A DNA stretch of 64,000 nt from AC-32 sp963772975 (lineage in GTDB: Bacteria; Actinomycetota; Thermoleophilia; Gaiellales; Gaiellaceae): positions 806,001 to 870,000 of the forward strand of contig CAVYZH010000010.1 of the NCBI GenBank assembly GCA_963772975.1, read 5' to 3'. Positions 43,936 to 52,798 of this stretch are shown piece after piece. The notes below the pieces were generated by a model. That model made no database searches and was not told the DNA's origin. It worked only from the letters and a program-made list of their open reading frames with translations. The position numbers were made by a program, and so were the translations under genes. The first letter of the stretch is position 1, and every line of letters begins with the position of its first letter.

Positions 43936-44127
43936 ATGGCTGAGTTCCTGTTCAGGTTGGAGACGGTCGAGGGCGAGCCGGCAGAGCCCCCGACACTGAG
44001 CGCCGTCGTTCCCAACTGGAAGCCGGGAGACTCGATCTACTTCGGGCACAAGACGCTGCGGGTTGTGGGCCGTCGAGACGACGACGCAGACCGACCGCCG
44101 GTGCTGGTCGTTGAAGACGTGGCGTGA
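43936..44127 (+). CDS. Small conserved actinobacterial protein of unknown function
   Basis: The 63-residue acidic protein starts M-A-E-F-L-F-R-L-E-T-V-E-G and contains P-N-W-K-P-G-D-S-I and L-R-V-V-G-R-R-D-D-D-A-D, a pattern I recall from short conserved actinobacterial proteins. It is likely a small beta-rich cytoplasmic protein; no catalytic motif is visible. A GAGGGAGGG ribosome site is 8-16 bases before the ATG. It is isolated: 239 bases upstream and 673 bases downstream hold no other gene. Confidence 0.68.
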   Translation: MAEFLFRLETVEGEPAEPPTLSAVVPNWKPGDSIYFGHKTLRVVGRRDDDADRPPVLVVEDVA

Positions 44128-44800
44128 ACCATTCGGGTTAGCGAATGCAGCGTCGCGGCAATGTTGGAGGTGCGGCAGGGGCGAACTGCGGTAGGTAGTA
44201 CGCGCGCCTTGGGACTGACGGTGGGCGCGCGGATGCCTCGGGGGTCCCCTGCCGTGTCGGATTAGGCAGCCGCGTGTTGGCGACTGATGCCGCATCTAAG
44301 AGAGTGAGAGCCGAGCGGCCGCGCTTTCGTCGGGGGTTTCCGAAGGGCGGCTTCGGGGCGGAAGCCCAACGTGGTCGCTCGGCTCGTCTTACATTCGGCG
44401 CGTGCCGGTCGAAGTCGTCGCGCTGAAGCGACGGATATCCAGTCGCTAGCGTCCATCGCTTGGGCTGGCACAAACCGAGCCTATCTCGGCGTTACGAATT
44501 CTCCCAGCGAATCGGAGGGAGCCTCGAGTTAGCACGCTAAGCCAAAGGTCGTGCGGCGTCCCCACGTTCGCTGGGTGCTACTCCAGTTGTCGCAGCCTTG
44601 ACTACGCAGGGTGGTCGGTACTGCGGCGCTGACCATCCCTTTGTATGAGCCGGGGCCAAGCGCCCAGGCAACTGCGGCTCTGCCCGGTGCCTCCGGGAGG
44701 AGGGAGCGTTCCCGGTGCCCCGGCTCATCTTCCCTTTTACCGCCTGGCGCGGATGGACGCATGACCCGAGGGTTAGACGACCCTTGGGGGCGCGAGTCGG
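44128..44800. other. Long non-coding interval with inverted repeats
   Basis: No reading frame here has recognisable features. Two structures stand out. CCGAGCGGCC (44311-44320) pairs with GGTCGCTCGG (44373-44382) around nested stems such as CCGAA/TTCGG. ATGAGCCGGGGC (44645-44656) pairs perfectly over 12 bp with GCCCCGGCTCAT (44717-44728), followed by TCTTCCCTTTT. These may be structured RNAs or degenerate repeats; no known riboswitch or RNA family was recognised. Confidence 0.45.
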
Positions 44801-45547
44801 TTACGGGTGGATTGTGATTTGCGCGCCGAGTGGGACGACCCGCACCAAGTAGCGCAGGTCGGCTTCGTCGGCATGGAGGCAGCCCGTGCTGACCGCGCCG
44901 GCGGTCGAGCCGCCGTGGATGGCGAGGCGGTCGCCGCCCGTCCAACCGGGCGGGAGGTTCGTCTGGTGGCCGGAGAGCGCGAGGATGCAGCAGCCGTAGA
45001 CGGACGAGTAGGCGGAGCCGCGGAGCTTGTCGGTGATCGCGAAGCGGCCGGTCGGCGTCGAGGTGCCGGACGCGCCGATGCCGACGCGCATCGTGCGGGC
45101 GAGGCGGCCGGCGACGCGAACGCGCAACAGACGGCTGGAGAGGTCGACGTCGAGGCTGACGGTCGTGCGGCTGAGCCGCAGCGCGCCGTGAGCGTCCACC
45201 CAGCCAGTGCGACCGTTCGGTAGCTCGGTCGTGATCACGTGCAGGCCGTGGCCGGCGGGGGTGGCCGCGAAGGTACGGGGCGACCCGAACTCCGTTCGCG
45301 ACGAGAGCTGAGCGACCACCGGGCCGTTGGGAGCGTTACGGACAGCGACTGTGCGGCCGCTTCGCACGTACGCGACAAGCGTGCCGGCGGGTGCGTGGCG
45401 GACCGGCTTCGGCGGCGGCGGCAGCGGCACCGCGGGCCGGACGGGTCGCAGCTTCGCGGTTCGCGCCGGCTGCGCGTGCACCGAGACGTCGCCTGCAAGA
45501 CAGGCCGCGAGGAGAACGCCGACAGCAAGGGCGATGCGCCGGGCCAC
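44801..45547 (-). CDS. L,D-transpeptidase (YkuD family), secreted
   Basis: The 248-residue protein has a signal peptide (residues about 1-25), a Pro-rich linker (P-L-P-P-P-P-K-P), a possible SH3-like region and a C-terminal YkuD domain. Catalytic features are I-H-G-G-S-T and S-T-G-C-L-H (usually S-H-G-C-I-R). It cross-links peptidoglycan 3-3 or attaches ligands to it in the cell wall. The variant S-T-G-C-L-H still has the nucleophilic cysteine. It stands alone between the non-coding interval and the patatin gene. Confidence 0.82.
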   Translation of the reverse strand: MARRIALAVGVLLAACLAGDVSVHAQPARTAKLRPVRPAVPLPPPPKPVRHAPAGTLVAYVRSGRTVAVRNAPNGPVVAQLSSRTEFGSPRTFAATPAGHGLHVITTELPNGRTGWVDAHGALRLSRTTVSLDVDLSSRLLRVRVAGRLARTMRVGIGASGTSTPTGRFAITDKLRGSAYSSVYGCCILALSGHQTNLPPGWTGGDRLAIHGGSTAGAVSTGCLHADEADLRYLVRVVPLGAQITIHP

Positions 45548-45609
45548 CCTTCCGAGATCGGCGGCAGTCCCGCATCAGGGGTGCCTCGAACGAGGGATGT
45601 CCCACGAAG

Positions 45610-47344
45610 CTACAAGCGCTTGGCGCGGCCGAGCGAGAGCCACCAGCGGCCGGCGCCCAGTTGGAGCAACGAGACGAGGACCAGCGGAATCGCGAGCAAC
45701 GCCGGGAGGACGACGTCGAAGATCCCGATCGCGACCGGCTTGACGAACTTGTTCTCGGAGTTCGCGTAGATCGCGACCACGCCGAGGACGGCGAGCCCGA
45801 CGATGAAGAGCGCCGTCCCGTGCGGCGTCAGCAAGAGCCAGAGGCCGTAGACGGCGGCACCGAGGGCAGCGAGCAGGAGCAAGAGCGTCACGGGCAGCAG
45901 CGGCGTCAGCATTCGCGCGGGCTTGAAGAAGCGCTGCTTCGAAGTGCGCAACAGCTTGAGGAACTTTTTGCTCGGCTGGGCGAGCTGCTCGGCGACGACC
46001 TCGAACGGCCACTCGACGTCGGGGCCCGGAGTGCCGAGTGCGGTAAGCCCGGCGCGAGTCGGAACGATGCGTTCGGTCAGCTGGTAGGCGTCGGCCATCA
46101 GCGCCCACGCCTCGACCTCGCAGAAGGAGTCGAGATCGGTGCGCACCTGCGCGAGCGCTCGCTGCACGTCCTCGAGCACGCCGAAGTCCGTCGACTCGAT
46201 CTTCGCCTCCTTCTCGGAGACCTGGCCGCCGGGCGTTCGCTCGCGTGCGGGCAGGCCGGTCTGCAGGTGCATGAAGCCGGTCGAGTCGCCCGCGCCCAGG
46301 AGCTGGAGCAGCCGCTGCTCGCGCTCGGCGTCGCCGTAGATCGAGATCACACGGCCGAGCACGGCGGGCAGGCGGGTCGAGGGGCTCGGGATGTCGGGCA
46401 TCTGCCCGGAGCCGTCGCTGATGATCCGGTGCGTGCAGCCGCGGTCGACGAGTCCCTCGACGCCCTGGTTGTCGTGGACACCGCCGTCGACGAGCTCGAT
46501 CGTCAGGTCGTCGAAGATCTTCGGCACGACCACCGGGCGGGAAGCCGCCGGGGAAGCAGGCCGATGAGGCGACCGCCCCGCCGAGCGGGAAGTTCTGGCA
46601 GGCCTCGGGGAGCGCCTCCCAGCGCGTCCGCTCGAGGATCACGTTCTTGTCCACGTCCGCGCGGGCGGCCTGGTCGACCGTCCCCTGCCGCGGCGGCTCG
46701 CCGACGTACATCGCCTCGAAGCGCCAGTTGTGGCCCGTGTTGAGCGTCGTCGCCTCGAGCAGCAGGATCGGGACGGGCGCGTTCCGCTGGGGGTTCTCGA
46801 CGTCGGGGTCGAAGGTGCCCTCGTGGCCCTTGGGCGCGATCAGCAGGTCGCGCATCGCGATCCGGCCGTTGCGCTTGGGCCGTCCGTCCCAGGCCTTCGC
46901 GTAGAAACGCCGCTCGTACAGCTCGCCGACGCGGTCGGTGCGCGAGTAGGTCGGCAGCGCCATCCTGAAATTCTCGAGCAGGTTGGCCCAGCCGGAGCCG
47001 CGCACGTTGCTTGCCGCAGCCTCGCGGTACTCCTGCTCGACCGCGCGGACGAGCTCGACGTAGTCGGCGTCGGCGATCTCGCCGTCGGTCTTCGACTCGA
47101 GCAGGTTCTTGACGTGCAGGTAGTAGAGCGCGCCGATGATCGAGCCGCCCGAGACCGTCGAGATCACCTGCACCGGTCGTAGCAGGCCGAGCTCGGCGAG
47201 CTTCGCGAGCACCCCGATGTGGAAGAAGGCAGCGCGGTGGCCGCCCCCGGAAAGGGCAAGGCCGAGCTTCGGGTGCTCCCGTTCCTCGGACACTGGCGGC
47301 CCGCCCACGATCTCACCGGTGGCGCGGCGAGTCAACGTCTCCAA
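45610..47344 (-). pseudogene. Patatin-like phospholipase with one frameshift
   Basis: The N-terminal half shows the patatin oxyanion loop L-A-L-S-G-G-G-H-R-A-A-F-F and the nucleophile motif V-S-G-G-S-I-I-G. The C-terminal half, in another frame, carries the catalytic D-G-G-V-H-D-N-Q-G and then two hydrophobic helices (residues near the end). The frames join at about 46543, where one extra G in C-C-C-G-G-T-G-G breaks the gene; removing it gives a continuous protein of about 577 residues. Patatins hydrolyse acyl esters of membrane lipids. Start is TTG 47344 or GTG 47293. The rest is intact, so assembly error is as likely as real loss. Confidence 0.8.
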
Positions 47345-47485
47345 ATTAACCCACCTGGGTCATGACAAGACCGCCGCGCCGTGAAAAGGTCGCACCGCTC
47401 GGACGGAAAAAGGTATCGCCCATACCTTCCCCCTCGGGACCGCCATCCCTAGGCGAGTCCCGACCCTCCATCCCCGACGAGCAAC

Positions 47486-47532
47486 AAAACCCCCTACCGG
47501 CCCCCGCGGCGGGGTGGCCGGTAGGGGGTTTT
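47486..47532. terminator. Very strong bidirectional terminator-like hairpin in a divergent intergenic region
   Basis: AAAACCCCCTACCGGCC (47486-47502) pairs perfectly over 17 bp with 47516-47532, with a 13-base GC-rich loop and T-runs on both strands (TTTTCTTT on plus). It lies between the 5' ends of the patatin (47344) and glycosyltransferase (47579) genes, where no upstream gene needs terminating, so it may end a small unannotated RNA or act as an attenuator. Confidence 0.65.
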
Positions 47533-47578
47533 CTTTGCCGTCACGCCGACCTTCCAGCGCAGTCAGAATCGCGGCACG

Positions 47579-48694
47579 ATGAAGGTCGGCATCGTCGTCC
47601 CGTACTCCTGGTCCTATTGGGGCGCCGTCCCCGAGCACGCCGAGCTGCAGGCGGCCTCGCTCGAGCGGCAGGGGATCGAGACGCGCACGGTGATGGGCAA
47701 CGACCCGCCTGGGAGCTTCACGCGCGTCCTGCACCCGCGGCACGGGCGACACGGCGAGCCGCCCGCTGACGTGATTCCGGTGGGGCGCTCGGTGATCGTG
47801 CCGGCGAACGGCGCGCTGCCGAACATCGTGCTCAGCCCGCGCACCGTCGTGCGCATGAAGCAGGTGCTCGAGCGCGAGCAGTTCGACGTGCTGCACCTGC
47901 ACGAGCCGATGACGCCGGTGATCTGCACCGCGGCGATGGCCTGGGCGCGCTGCCCGGTCGTGGCCACATTCCACGCGTCGGGCGGGCTGGGCTGGCTGCA
48001 CGCGGGCCGACCGGTATGGGGCTTCCTGATGGATCGAATCGACCGGCGCATCGCGGTCTCGGACGCCGCTCGCGAGTCGGCTTCGCGTTGGTTCCCTGGT
48101 GATTTCGAGGTGATCCCGAACGGCGTCCTGATCCCGGAGCACGCCGAGGCCGGCGGCCGCGAGCACCGGATCGTGTTCGTCGGCCGGCACGATCCGCGCA
48201 AGGGGATGCCGGTGCTGCTGCGCGCGTGGCCGGAGATCCACCGCCGCACCGGCGCGCGCCTGCGGATCGTCGGCGCCGACCCGTTGATGGTGCGGCTCGC
48301 GCTGAGCCGGACCGGCATCCACTCGGAGGGGATCGACTCGCTCGGCTTCCTCAGCCAGGACGACCTGACGGAGGAGCTGGAGAGCGCGAAGGCTCTGGTG
48401 GCGCCGTCGCTCGGCGGCGAGAGCTTCGGCATGGTGCTGACGCGGGCCTTCGCCTGCGCGACACCGGTCGTGTCCTCCGACATCAGCGGCTACCGTGACG
48501 TCATGACGGACGAGACAGGCGTGCTCGTCCCGCCGGGGGAGCCGGACGCATTGGCGGAAGCGGTCGTCGGGCTGCTCGAGGACGAGCCGCGGCGAGAGCG
48601 GTTCGGCGCCGCCGCGCGGCGGCTTGCGCAGGAGCGCTACTCCTGGGACGACATCGGACGGCGGCTGGCCGAGATCTACAGGGAGCTCGCCTGA
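47579..48694 (+). CDS. GT4 glycosyltransferase resembling phosphatidylinositol mannosyltransferase
   Basis: The 371-residue protein begins M-K-V-G-I-V-V-P-Y-S-W-S-Y-W-G-A-V-P, like PimA-type enzymes with the G-G-V loop altered to G-A-V. It has H-L-H-E-P-M-T-P, V-A-T-F-H-A-S-G-G and the donor-binding E-S-F-G-M-V-L-T-R-A-F-A motif. It probably adds mannose from GDP-mannose to phosphatidylinositol or another lipid on the inner membrane face. The stop overlaps the next gene's CTG (CTGA), linking it to a flippase-like membrane protein, consistent with glycolipid assembly and export. Confidence 0.82.
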   Translation: MKVGIVVPYSWSYWGAVPEHAELQAASLERQGIETRTVMGNDPPGSFTRVLHPRHGRHGEPPADVIPVGRSVIVPANGALPNIVLSPRTVVRMKQVLEREQFDVLHLHEPMTPVICTAAMAWARCPVVATFHASGGLGWLHAGRPVWGFLMDRIDRRIAVSDAARESASRWFPGDFEVIPNGVLIPEHAEAGGREHRIVFVGRHDPRKGMPVLLRAWPEIHRRTGARLRIVGADPLMVRLALSRTGIHSEGIDSLGFLSQDDLTEELESAKALVAPSLGGESFGMVLTRAFACATPVVSSDISGYRDVMTDETGVLVPPGEPDALAEAVVGLLEDEPRRERFGAAARRLAQERYSWDDIGRRLAEIYRELA

Positions 48695-49770
48695 ACCTTC
48701 GCTTACCCGGGTCGATCCTGCTGCGGATCGTCGTCACGCTCGCGGCCGCCGCCGGCGTGGTCGCGCTGCTGTGGTGGCGTGGGCCCGACTGGCACACGGT
48801 CTGGCACGCCTTCGACGCGGTCAAGTGGTACTGGGTCGCCGGCGCGATCGGCCTGAACCTGCTCTCTGTCGTCACGCGTGCCTTCGCCTGGCGGACGGTG
48901 ATCAACCAGGCGATCGAGCCGCCGTACCCCCGCTACATGACCGTCTTCTCGGCGTTCTCGGTCGGCCTGTTCGCGAACGCGGTGCTACCCGGGCGCATCG
49001 GCGAGCTGGCGCGCGTGGCTGTGATGACCCGGAAGCTGCGGCTGCAGGGGCGCGAAGAGGGCATCTGGGCCGCGCTCGTGGGGACGGTCTTCGCGCATCG
49101 CCTGTTCGACCTCGTCCCGACTGCGCTGCTGATTGCGTATGTGGTCGCCACGGCCAAGATCCCGCACTGGGCGATCGCGAGCCTCGTGGTCGTCGGCGCG
49201 GTCGGCTTCGCACTGTTCGCGTTCGCGTTCATGAGCGCGCGGCGCCGCAACCGCACGGTGCTCGAAGAGGTGGGGCCGGTCCGGCGACTGGTCGAGATGG
49301 CGCGGTTCGGCCTCGGCGTCCTGCACGAGCCCGGCCCGGCGACAGTCGCTGCGCTCTTTCAGACGCTCGGCTGGGTCTGCCAGCTGTTCGCGGTCTACGT
49401 TGCGATGCGGGCCTTCGACATCCACGCGCCACTGCCGGCGGCCGCGCTCGTGCTGTTGCTGATGAACGTCGCCACGCTGTTCCCGCTCTGGCCCGGGAAC
49501 ATCGGCCTGCTGCAGGCCGCGATCGCGCTGCCTTTGCGCTCGTACGGCGTGCCGGCGGGGCAGGCGATCGCGTTCGGTTTCGGCCTGCAGGCGATCGAGG
49601 CGTCGGTCGGGGTCGGCGTCGGGCTGATCTTCCTCGCGCGGGAGGGACTCTCGTTCGCGATGCTGCGGCGGATGCCCGAGGCCTCCGAGGCCGAGGTGCC
49701 CGACGACGAGAACGCCGCGACGGCGGTGCGCGAGGAAGAGTCCCGTGAACGCGCTCGCGTCGCCGGCTAG
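48691..49770 (+). CDS. Lysylphosphatidylglycerol synthase TM-like/flippase-type membrane protein
   Basis: About 359 residues with eight or so helices. It has the family-typical R-A-F-A-W-R, F-A-N-A-V-L-P-G-R-I-G-E-L-A-R and P-L-W-P-G-N-I-G-L-L-Q motifs of UPF0104/LPG_synthase_TM proteins, which occur in glycolipid export loci. The first helix (I-L-L-R-I-V-V-T-L) lies upstream of the first canonical start (GTG 48757). The only suitable codon is CTG 48691, which overlaps the upstream TGA, so a CTG start is proposed. The C-terminal tail is acidic, and its coding end overlaps the glycerate kinase gene by 26 bases. Confidence 0.75.
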   Translation: MNLRLPGSILLRIVVTLAAAAGVVALLWWRGPDWHTVWHAFDAVKWYWVAGAIGLNLLSVVTRAFAWRTVINQAIEPPYPRYMTVFSAFSVGLFANAVLPGRIGELARVAVMTRKLRLQGREEGIWAALVGTVFAHRLFDLVPTALLIAYVVATAKIPHWAIASLVVVGAVGFALFAFAFMSARRRNRTVLEEVGPVRRLVEMARFGLGVLHEPGPATVAALFQTLGWVCQLFAVYVAMRAFDIHAPLPAAALVLLLMNVATLFPLWPGNIGLLQAAIALPLRSYGVPAGQAIAFGFGLQAIEASVGVGVGLIFLAREGLSFAMLRRMPEASEAEVPDDENAATAVREEESRERARVAG

Positions 49771-50644
49771 CCTCAAGGGCGTCCTCACGGCAGGTGAGGC
49801 GGCGGCAGCGCTGGCCCGGGGCTTCCGGCTGGCCGGTGCCGAGGCGAAGGAGCTGCCGCTTGCGGACGGGGGCGAGGGAACGGCGGTCGTGCTCGGGGCG
49901 GAGATCGTTCGGGTCGAGCGCGTGCACGACGCCTTCGGCCGTGAGCGCGAGGCGCCGGTCCGCCAGCTTCCGGACGGAACGGTGGTCGTCGAAAGCGCCG
50001 ACGCGGTCCCGTTCGATCCGTCTCGTCTCGACGTGCGCGCCGCCTCGAGCCGTGGCCTCGGTGAGCTGATCGCCCGCGCCGAGCCCTCCGAGCGGCTGCT
50101 CGTCTGCCTCGGCGGGACGGCGACGATGGACGCCGGGGCGGGCCTGCTCGACGCGCTGGACGCGCTGCCGGTGCCGACGACGGTGCTCTGCGACACGCGG
50201 GCGACGCTCGTCGAGGCGCCGCGCCTGTTCGGGCCGCAAAAAGGGGCGAGCGCCGACGAGGTGGTCGAGCTGGAGTCGCGGTTCGCGCGCTTCCCGCTCG
50301 CGCAGCTCCCCGGCGGCGGCGCTGCGGGCGGGCTCGGCGCCGCGCTGGCCGCGCTCGGCGCGGAGCTCGTCCCCGGCGCGGATTACGTGCTCGAGGCGGT
50401 CGGCTTTCGCGAGCACGCCGCACGGGCGGACCTCGTCGTCACGGGCGAGGGCACGGTCGACCGCACGAGCTATGAGGGCAAGGCGCCGGGCGAGGCCGTG
50501 CGGGCCTGCGCGGAGCTCGGCGTGCGCTACCTGCTCTTCGGCGGCCTGGTCGAGGACGGTGTCGAAGCACTCGCGCTCAGCGGCGATCCCGCTCGAGCCC
50601 TCGAAGATCTCGAGGAGCTAGGCCTCAGCTTCGGCGGCGCGTAG
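49745..50644 (+). CDS. glxK: Glycerate kinase family protein
   Basis: The 299-residue protein shows the glycerate kinase pattern S-L-K-G-V-L-T-A-G-E-A-A-A-A-L, then C-L-G-G-T-A-T-M-D-A-G-A-G-L-L, F-G-P-Q-K-G-A-S, G-G-G-A-A-G-G-L-G-A-A and D-L-V-V-T-G-E-G-T-V-D. It phosphorylates glycerate with ATP. It is about 70-80 residues shorter than typical members, with a compact middle, but all motifs are present. GTG 49745 gives the standard N-terminus, overlapping the membrane-protein gene by 26 bases. Its end overlaps a convergent cyclic-nucleotide-binding gene by 27 bases. Confidence 0.82.
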   Translation: MNALASPASLKGVLTAGEAAAALARGFRLAGAEAKELPLADGGEGTAVVLGAEIVRVERVHDAFGREREAPVRQLPDGTVVVESADAVPFDPSRLDVRAASSRGLGELIARAEPSERLLVCLGGTATMDAGAGLLDALDALPVPTTVLCDTRATLVEAPRLFGPQKGASADEVVELESRFARFPLAQLPGGGAAGGLGAALAALGAELVPGADYVLEAVGFREHAARADLVVTGEGTVDRTSYEGKAPGEAVRACAELGVRYLLFGGLVEDGVEALALSGDPARALEDLEELGLSFGGA

Positions 50645-51031
50645 CCGCTTCGCCATCGCCTGCAGCAGCGGCCAGGCGATGCGTGCGTCGCTCTCGACGA
50701 GCGGGCGGAAGTCCCAAAAGGTGAGGCTGTAGCACGTGAGGTCGGACTGGGCCTCGATCGACGCGGTGCGTTCGCCCTGGTCGATCATCGCGACGTCGCC
50801 GAAGTAGTCGCCGGGGCCGAGCCGGCCGCGTTCCTCACCGTGCACGTTGACCACGGCCTCGCCGCTCTCGATCACGAAGAAGCGCGCGACGCGCTCGCCC
50901 TCGGCCACGACGGGTTGGCCGGGCTCAAAGATTTGCTCCTTGAAGGAGCCGCTCAGGCGCTGGAGCTCACGCGGCTCCAGCTCGGCGAAGAGCGGGACGC
51001 GCTGCAGCAGCTCTACTGAAGGCCCGGCCAC
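50618..51031 (-). CDS. Stand-alone cyclic nucleotide-binding domain protein
   Basis: The 137-residue protein is one cNMP-binding domain: V-P-L-F-A-E-L-E-P-R-E-L near the start, the beta-roll, and a phosphate-binding cassette Y-F-G-D-V-A-M-I-D-Q-G-E-R-T-A-S with the key arginine, but D instead of the usual E. There is no HTH, so it is not a CRP-type regulator. It is strikingly similar to the protein at 55546-55953, including the end A-M-A-K-R-L-R-A. AAGAAT lies 6 bases before its GTG, suggesting a leaderless transcript. It follows the MFS-cNMP fusion gene by 10 bases on the same strand. Confidence 0.82.
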   Translation of the reverse strand: MAGPSVELLQRVPLFAELEPRELQRLSGSFKEQIFEPGQPVVAEGERVARFFVIESGEAVVNVHGEERGRLGPGDYFGDVAMIDQGERTASIEAQSDLTCYSLTFWDFRPLVESDARIAWPLLQAMAKRLRAAEAEA

Positions 51032-51041
51032 GGGCGAATTC

Positions 51042-52688
51042 TTACACGGTCGAGACGCCGAGTCGCGTGCTGACTACAACGTCCGCCGCCTGGGCGCTGC
51101 CTGCATGACCGGTCACGGCGGGCAGGAAGTCGTCGCGGTCGAGCGCGAACAGGTCGGTGTCGGCCGCGGCCCGGACGGTCGCGGTGCGCGGCACGTCGTG
51201 TAGCAGCGCGATCTCGCCGAAGTACGTGCCTTCGCCCTCGCGGCGTGGCGCCTCACCGTCGACGACGATCTCGACTTCGCCCTTGTCCACCACGTAGAAG
51301 CGGTCGCCGTGGTCGCCGACGCGGATGATCTCGTCGCCGGCATTCGCATGGACGGGCGTCAGCCGCGCGGCGAGCTGCTCGAGCACGGGTGGCGAGAGCG
51401 GCGAGAAGATCGGGATCGCCTCGAGCAGCGCCAGCCGGCGCGGGTCGCCCGGCTCGACGTCGAGGCGCCCGAGGCTCGCGCGGCTGAGCACGGCCAGGAT
51501 CGGCAGCAGCAAGCCGACGATCACGAGCGACCACCGCACGCCGAGCCAGTGGATCAGCGGCGGCGTGAGCACGGCCCCGAGCGCCACGGTCGCGTAGAAG
51601 AGGCTGTGCAGGACGCCGAACACGCGGGCGAGCACCTCGCTCGGCGTTCCGCGCTGCAGGATCGTGAAGCCGCTGACGTCGCAGATGATGTTCGCGAAGC
51701 CGATCAGCCCGAAGGCGACGAGCGCCGCCGCGGTGGTCGGAATCCCGCCGAGCAGCAGCAACGGGCCACCGGTTCCCGCGACCGCGATCCCGAAGGTCGT
51801 CGCCAGGCGCTTGTGCCCGACGAGCCCGAGCGAGACGAGTCCGCCTATGATCCCGCCGACGCCGACCGCGGCGTTCAGGTAGCCGACGCCGCCCGCCCCG
51901 AGGTCGAGCAGCTGCAGGGCCGAGACAGCAATCAGCACGCCGAAGGCCCCGTTTACCAGCGTCTGCGCCGAAAAGAGCCCGACGACGAGGCGTAGTCTCG
52001 GATCGTGCGCGATCGCGCGGAAGCCGGCCGTCGCCTCCTCGGCCAGGTGCGGGCGCTCGCGGCTCAAGGGCGGCTCTGCCGTTCGCAGCAGCGGCGCCAG
52101 CATCAACGCCGAGAAGAGGAAGAGCGCCGCCGTGAACATGAACACGACCCAGACGCTCGAGACCGCGAGCAGGAGGCCGCCGAGGGCCGGCCCGACGCAG
52201 AAGCCGAGACTCTCGATCGTGCTCGAGCTGACGTTCGCGGCGGTCAGCTCCTCGGGTGTGGTCGCCAGCGACGGCAGCAGCGCGGCCTGGGCCGGCTGAA
52301 AAGCGGTGTTGATCACGGCGACCGTGGCTGCCAGCACGTAGACGACGCCGATCGGAGCGTCTGTCAGCACGCAGACGGACATCGTCGCGAGCCCGGCCGC
52401 GCGAAGCAGGTCGGAGGCGAGCATCACCGGCACGCGCGGGTAACGGTCGCCGAGAATCGCGGTGAACGGCGAGACGATCGCGGCCGGCAGCCAGCGGATC
52501 AGCGCGATCAGGCCGACGGCGGAGGCGCCGCCGTGGCTGTAGGCGAAGACCACCAGCGCGATGGCATAGGCCCAGGTACCGATGATCGACCCGGCCCAGG
52601 CCAGCTGAAGCTGGCGCAGCGAGCGGTTGTGAAACACTGCCTGCAGGGCGCGCCAGGACTCGCGCAGGTGCTCTCGAAGCCGCTCCAC
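51042..52688 (-). CDS. MFS transporter fused to a cyclic nucleotide-binding domain
   Basis: The 548-residue protein has an MFS transporter of the enterobactin-exporter/EntS-like type (residues about 25-405, 10-12 helices). The linker L-G-R-L-D-V-E-P-G-D-P leads into a C-terminal cNMP-binding domain (about 420-520) with the cassette Y-F-G-E-I-A-L-L-H-D-V-P-R-T-A-T-V that has both the conserved Glu and Arg. A cyclic nucleotide would thus gate or tune an exporter, though the substrate is unknown. Divergent 110 bases away is the His-rich repeat peptide gene, a candidate cargo. GTG or ATG at 52688 fits the transporter start. Confidence 0.85.
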   Translation of the reverse strand: MERLREHLRESWRALQAVFHNRSLRQLQLAWAGSIIGTWAYAIALVVFAYSHGGASAVGLIALIRWLPAAIVSPFTAILGDRYPRVPVMLASDLLRAAGLATMSVCVLTDAPIGVVYVLAATVAVINTAFQPAQAALLPSLATTPEELTAANVSSSTIESLGFCVGPALGGLLLAVSSVWVVFMFTAALFLFSALMLAPLLRTAEPPLSRERPHLAEEATAGFRAIAHDPRLRLVVGLFSAQTLVNGAFGVLIAVSALQLLDLGAGGVGYLNAAVGVGGIIGGLVSLGLVGHKRLATTFGIAVAGTGGPLLLLGGIPTTAAALVAFGLIGFANIICDVSGFTILQRGTPSEVLARVFGVLHSLFYATVALGAVLTPPLIHWLGVRWSLVIVGLLLPILAVLSRASLGRLDVEPGDPRRLALLEAIPIFSPLSPPVLEQLAARLTPVHANAGDEIIRVGDHGDRFYVVDKGEVEIVVDGEAPRREGEGTYFGEIALLHDVPRTATVRAAADTDLFALDRDDFLPAVTGHAGSAQAADVVVSTRLGVSTV

Positions 52689-52798
52689 CAGCGGAGAATG
52701 TCAGGGCCGATTGCGTTTTTGAAGTTCCCGTGGAAGATTTCCGGTACGAACTCCGTCAGGTGGTCAGGTTCCGGAAGTTCGAAGAAGGAGGAAGTTCG

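Noticed and set aside
43492..44295. A 267-codon minus-strand frame overlapping the small gene at 43936
   Set aside because: It overlaps adenosine deaminase out of frame and is antisense to a better-supported small gene; no domain or start signal was seen.
44645..44728. Cobalamin or c-di-AMP riboswitch
   Set aside because: The 12-bp closing stem is real but the interior lacks the conserved box sequences, and no suitable gene lies downstream on the same strand.
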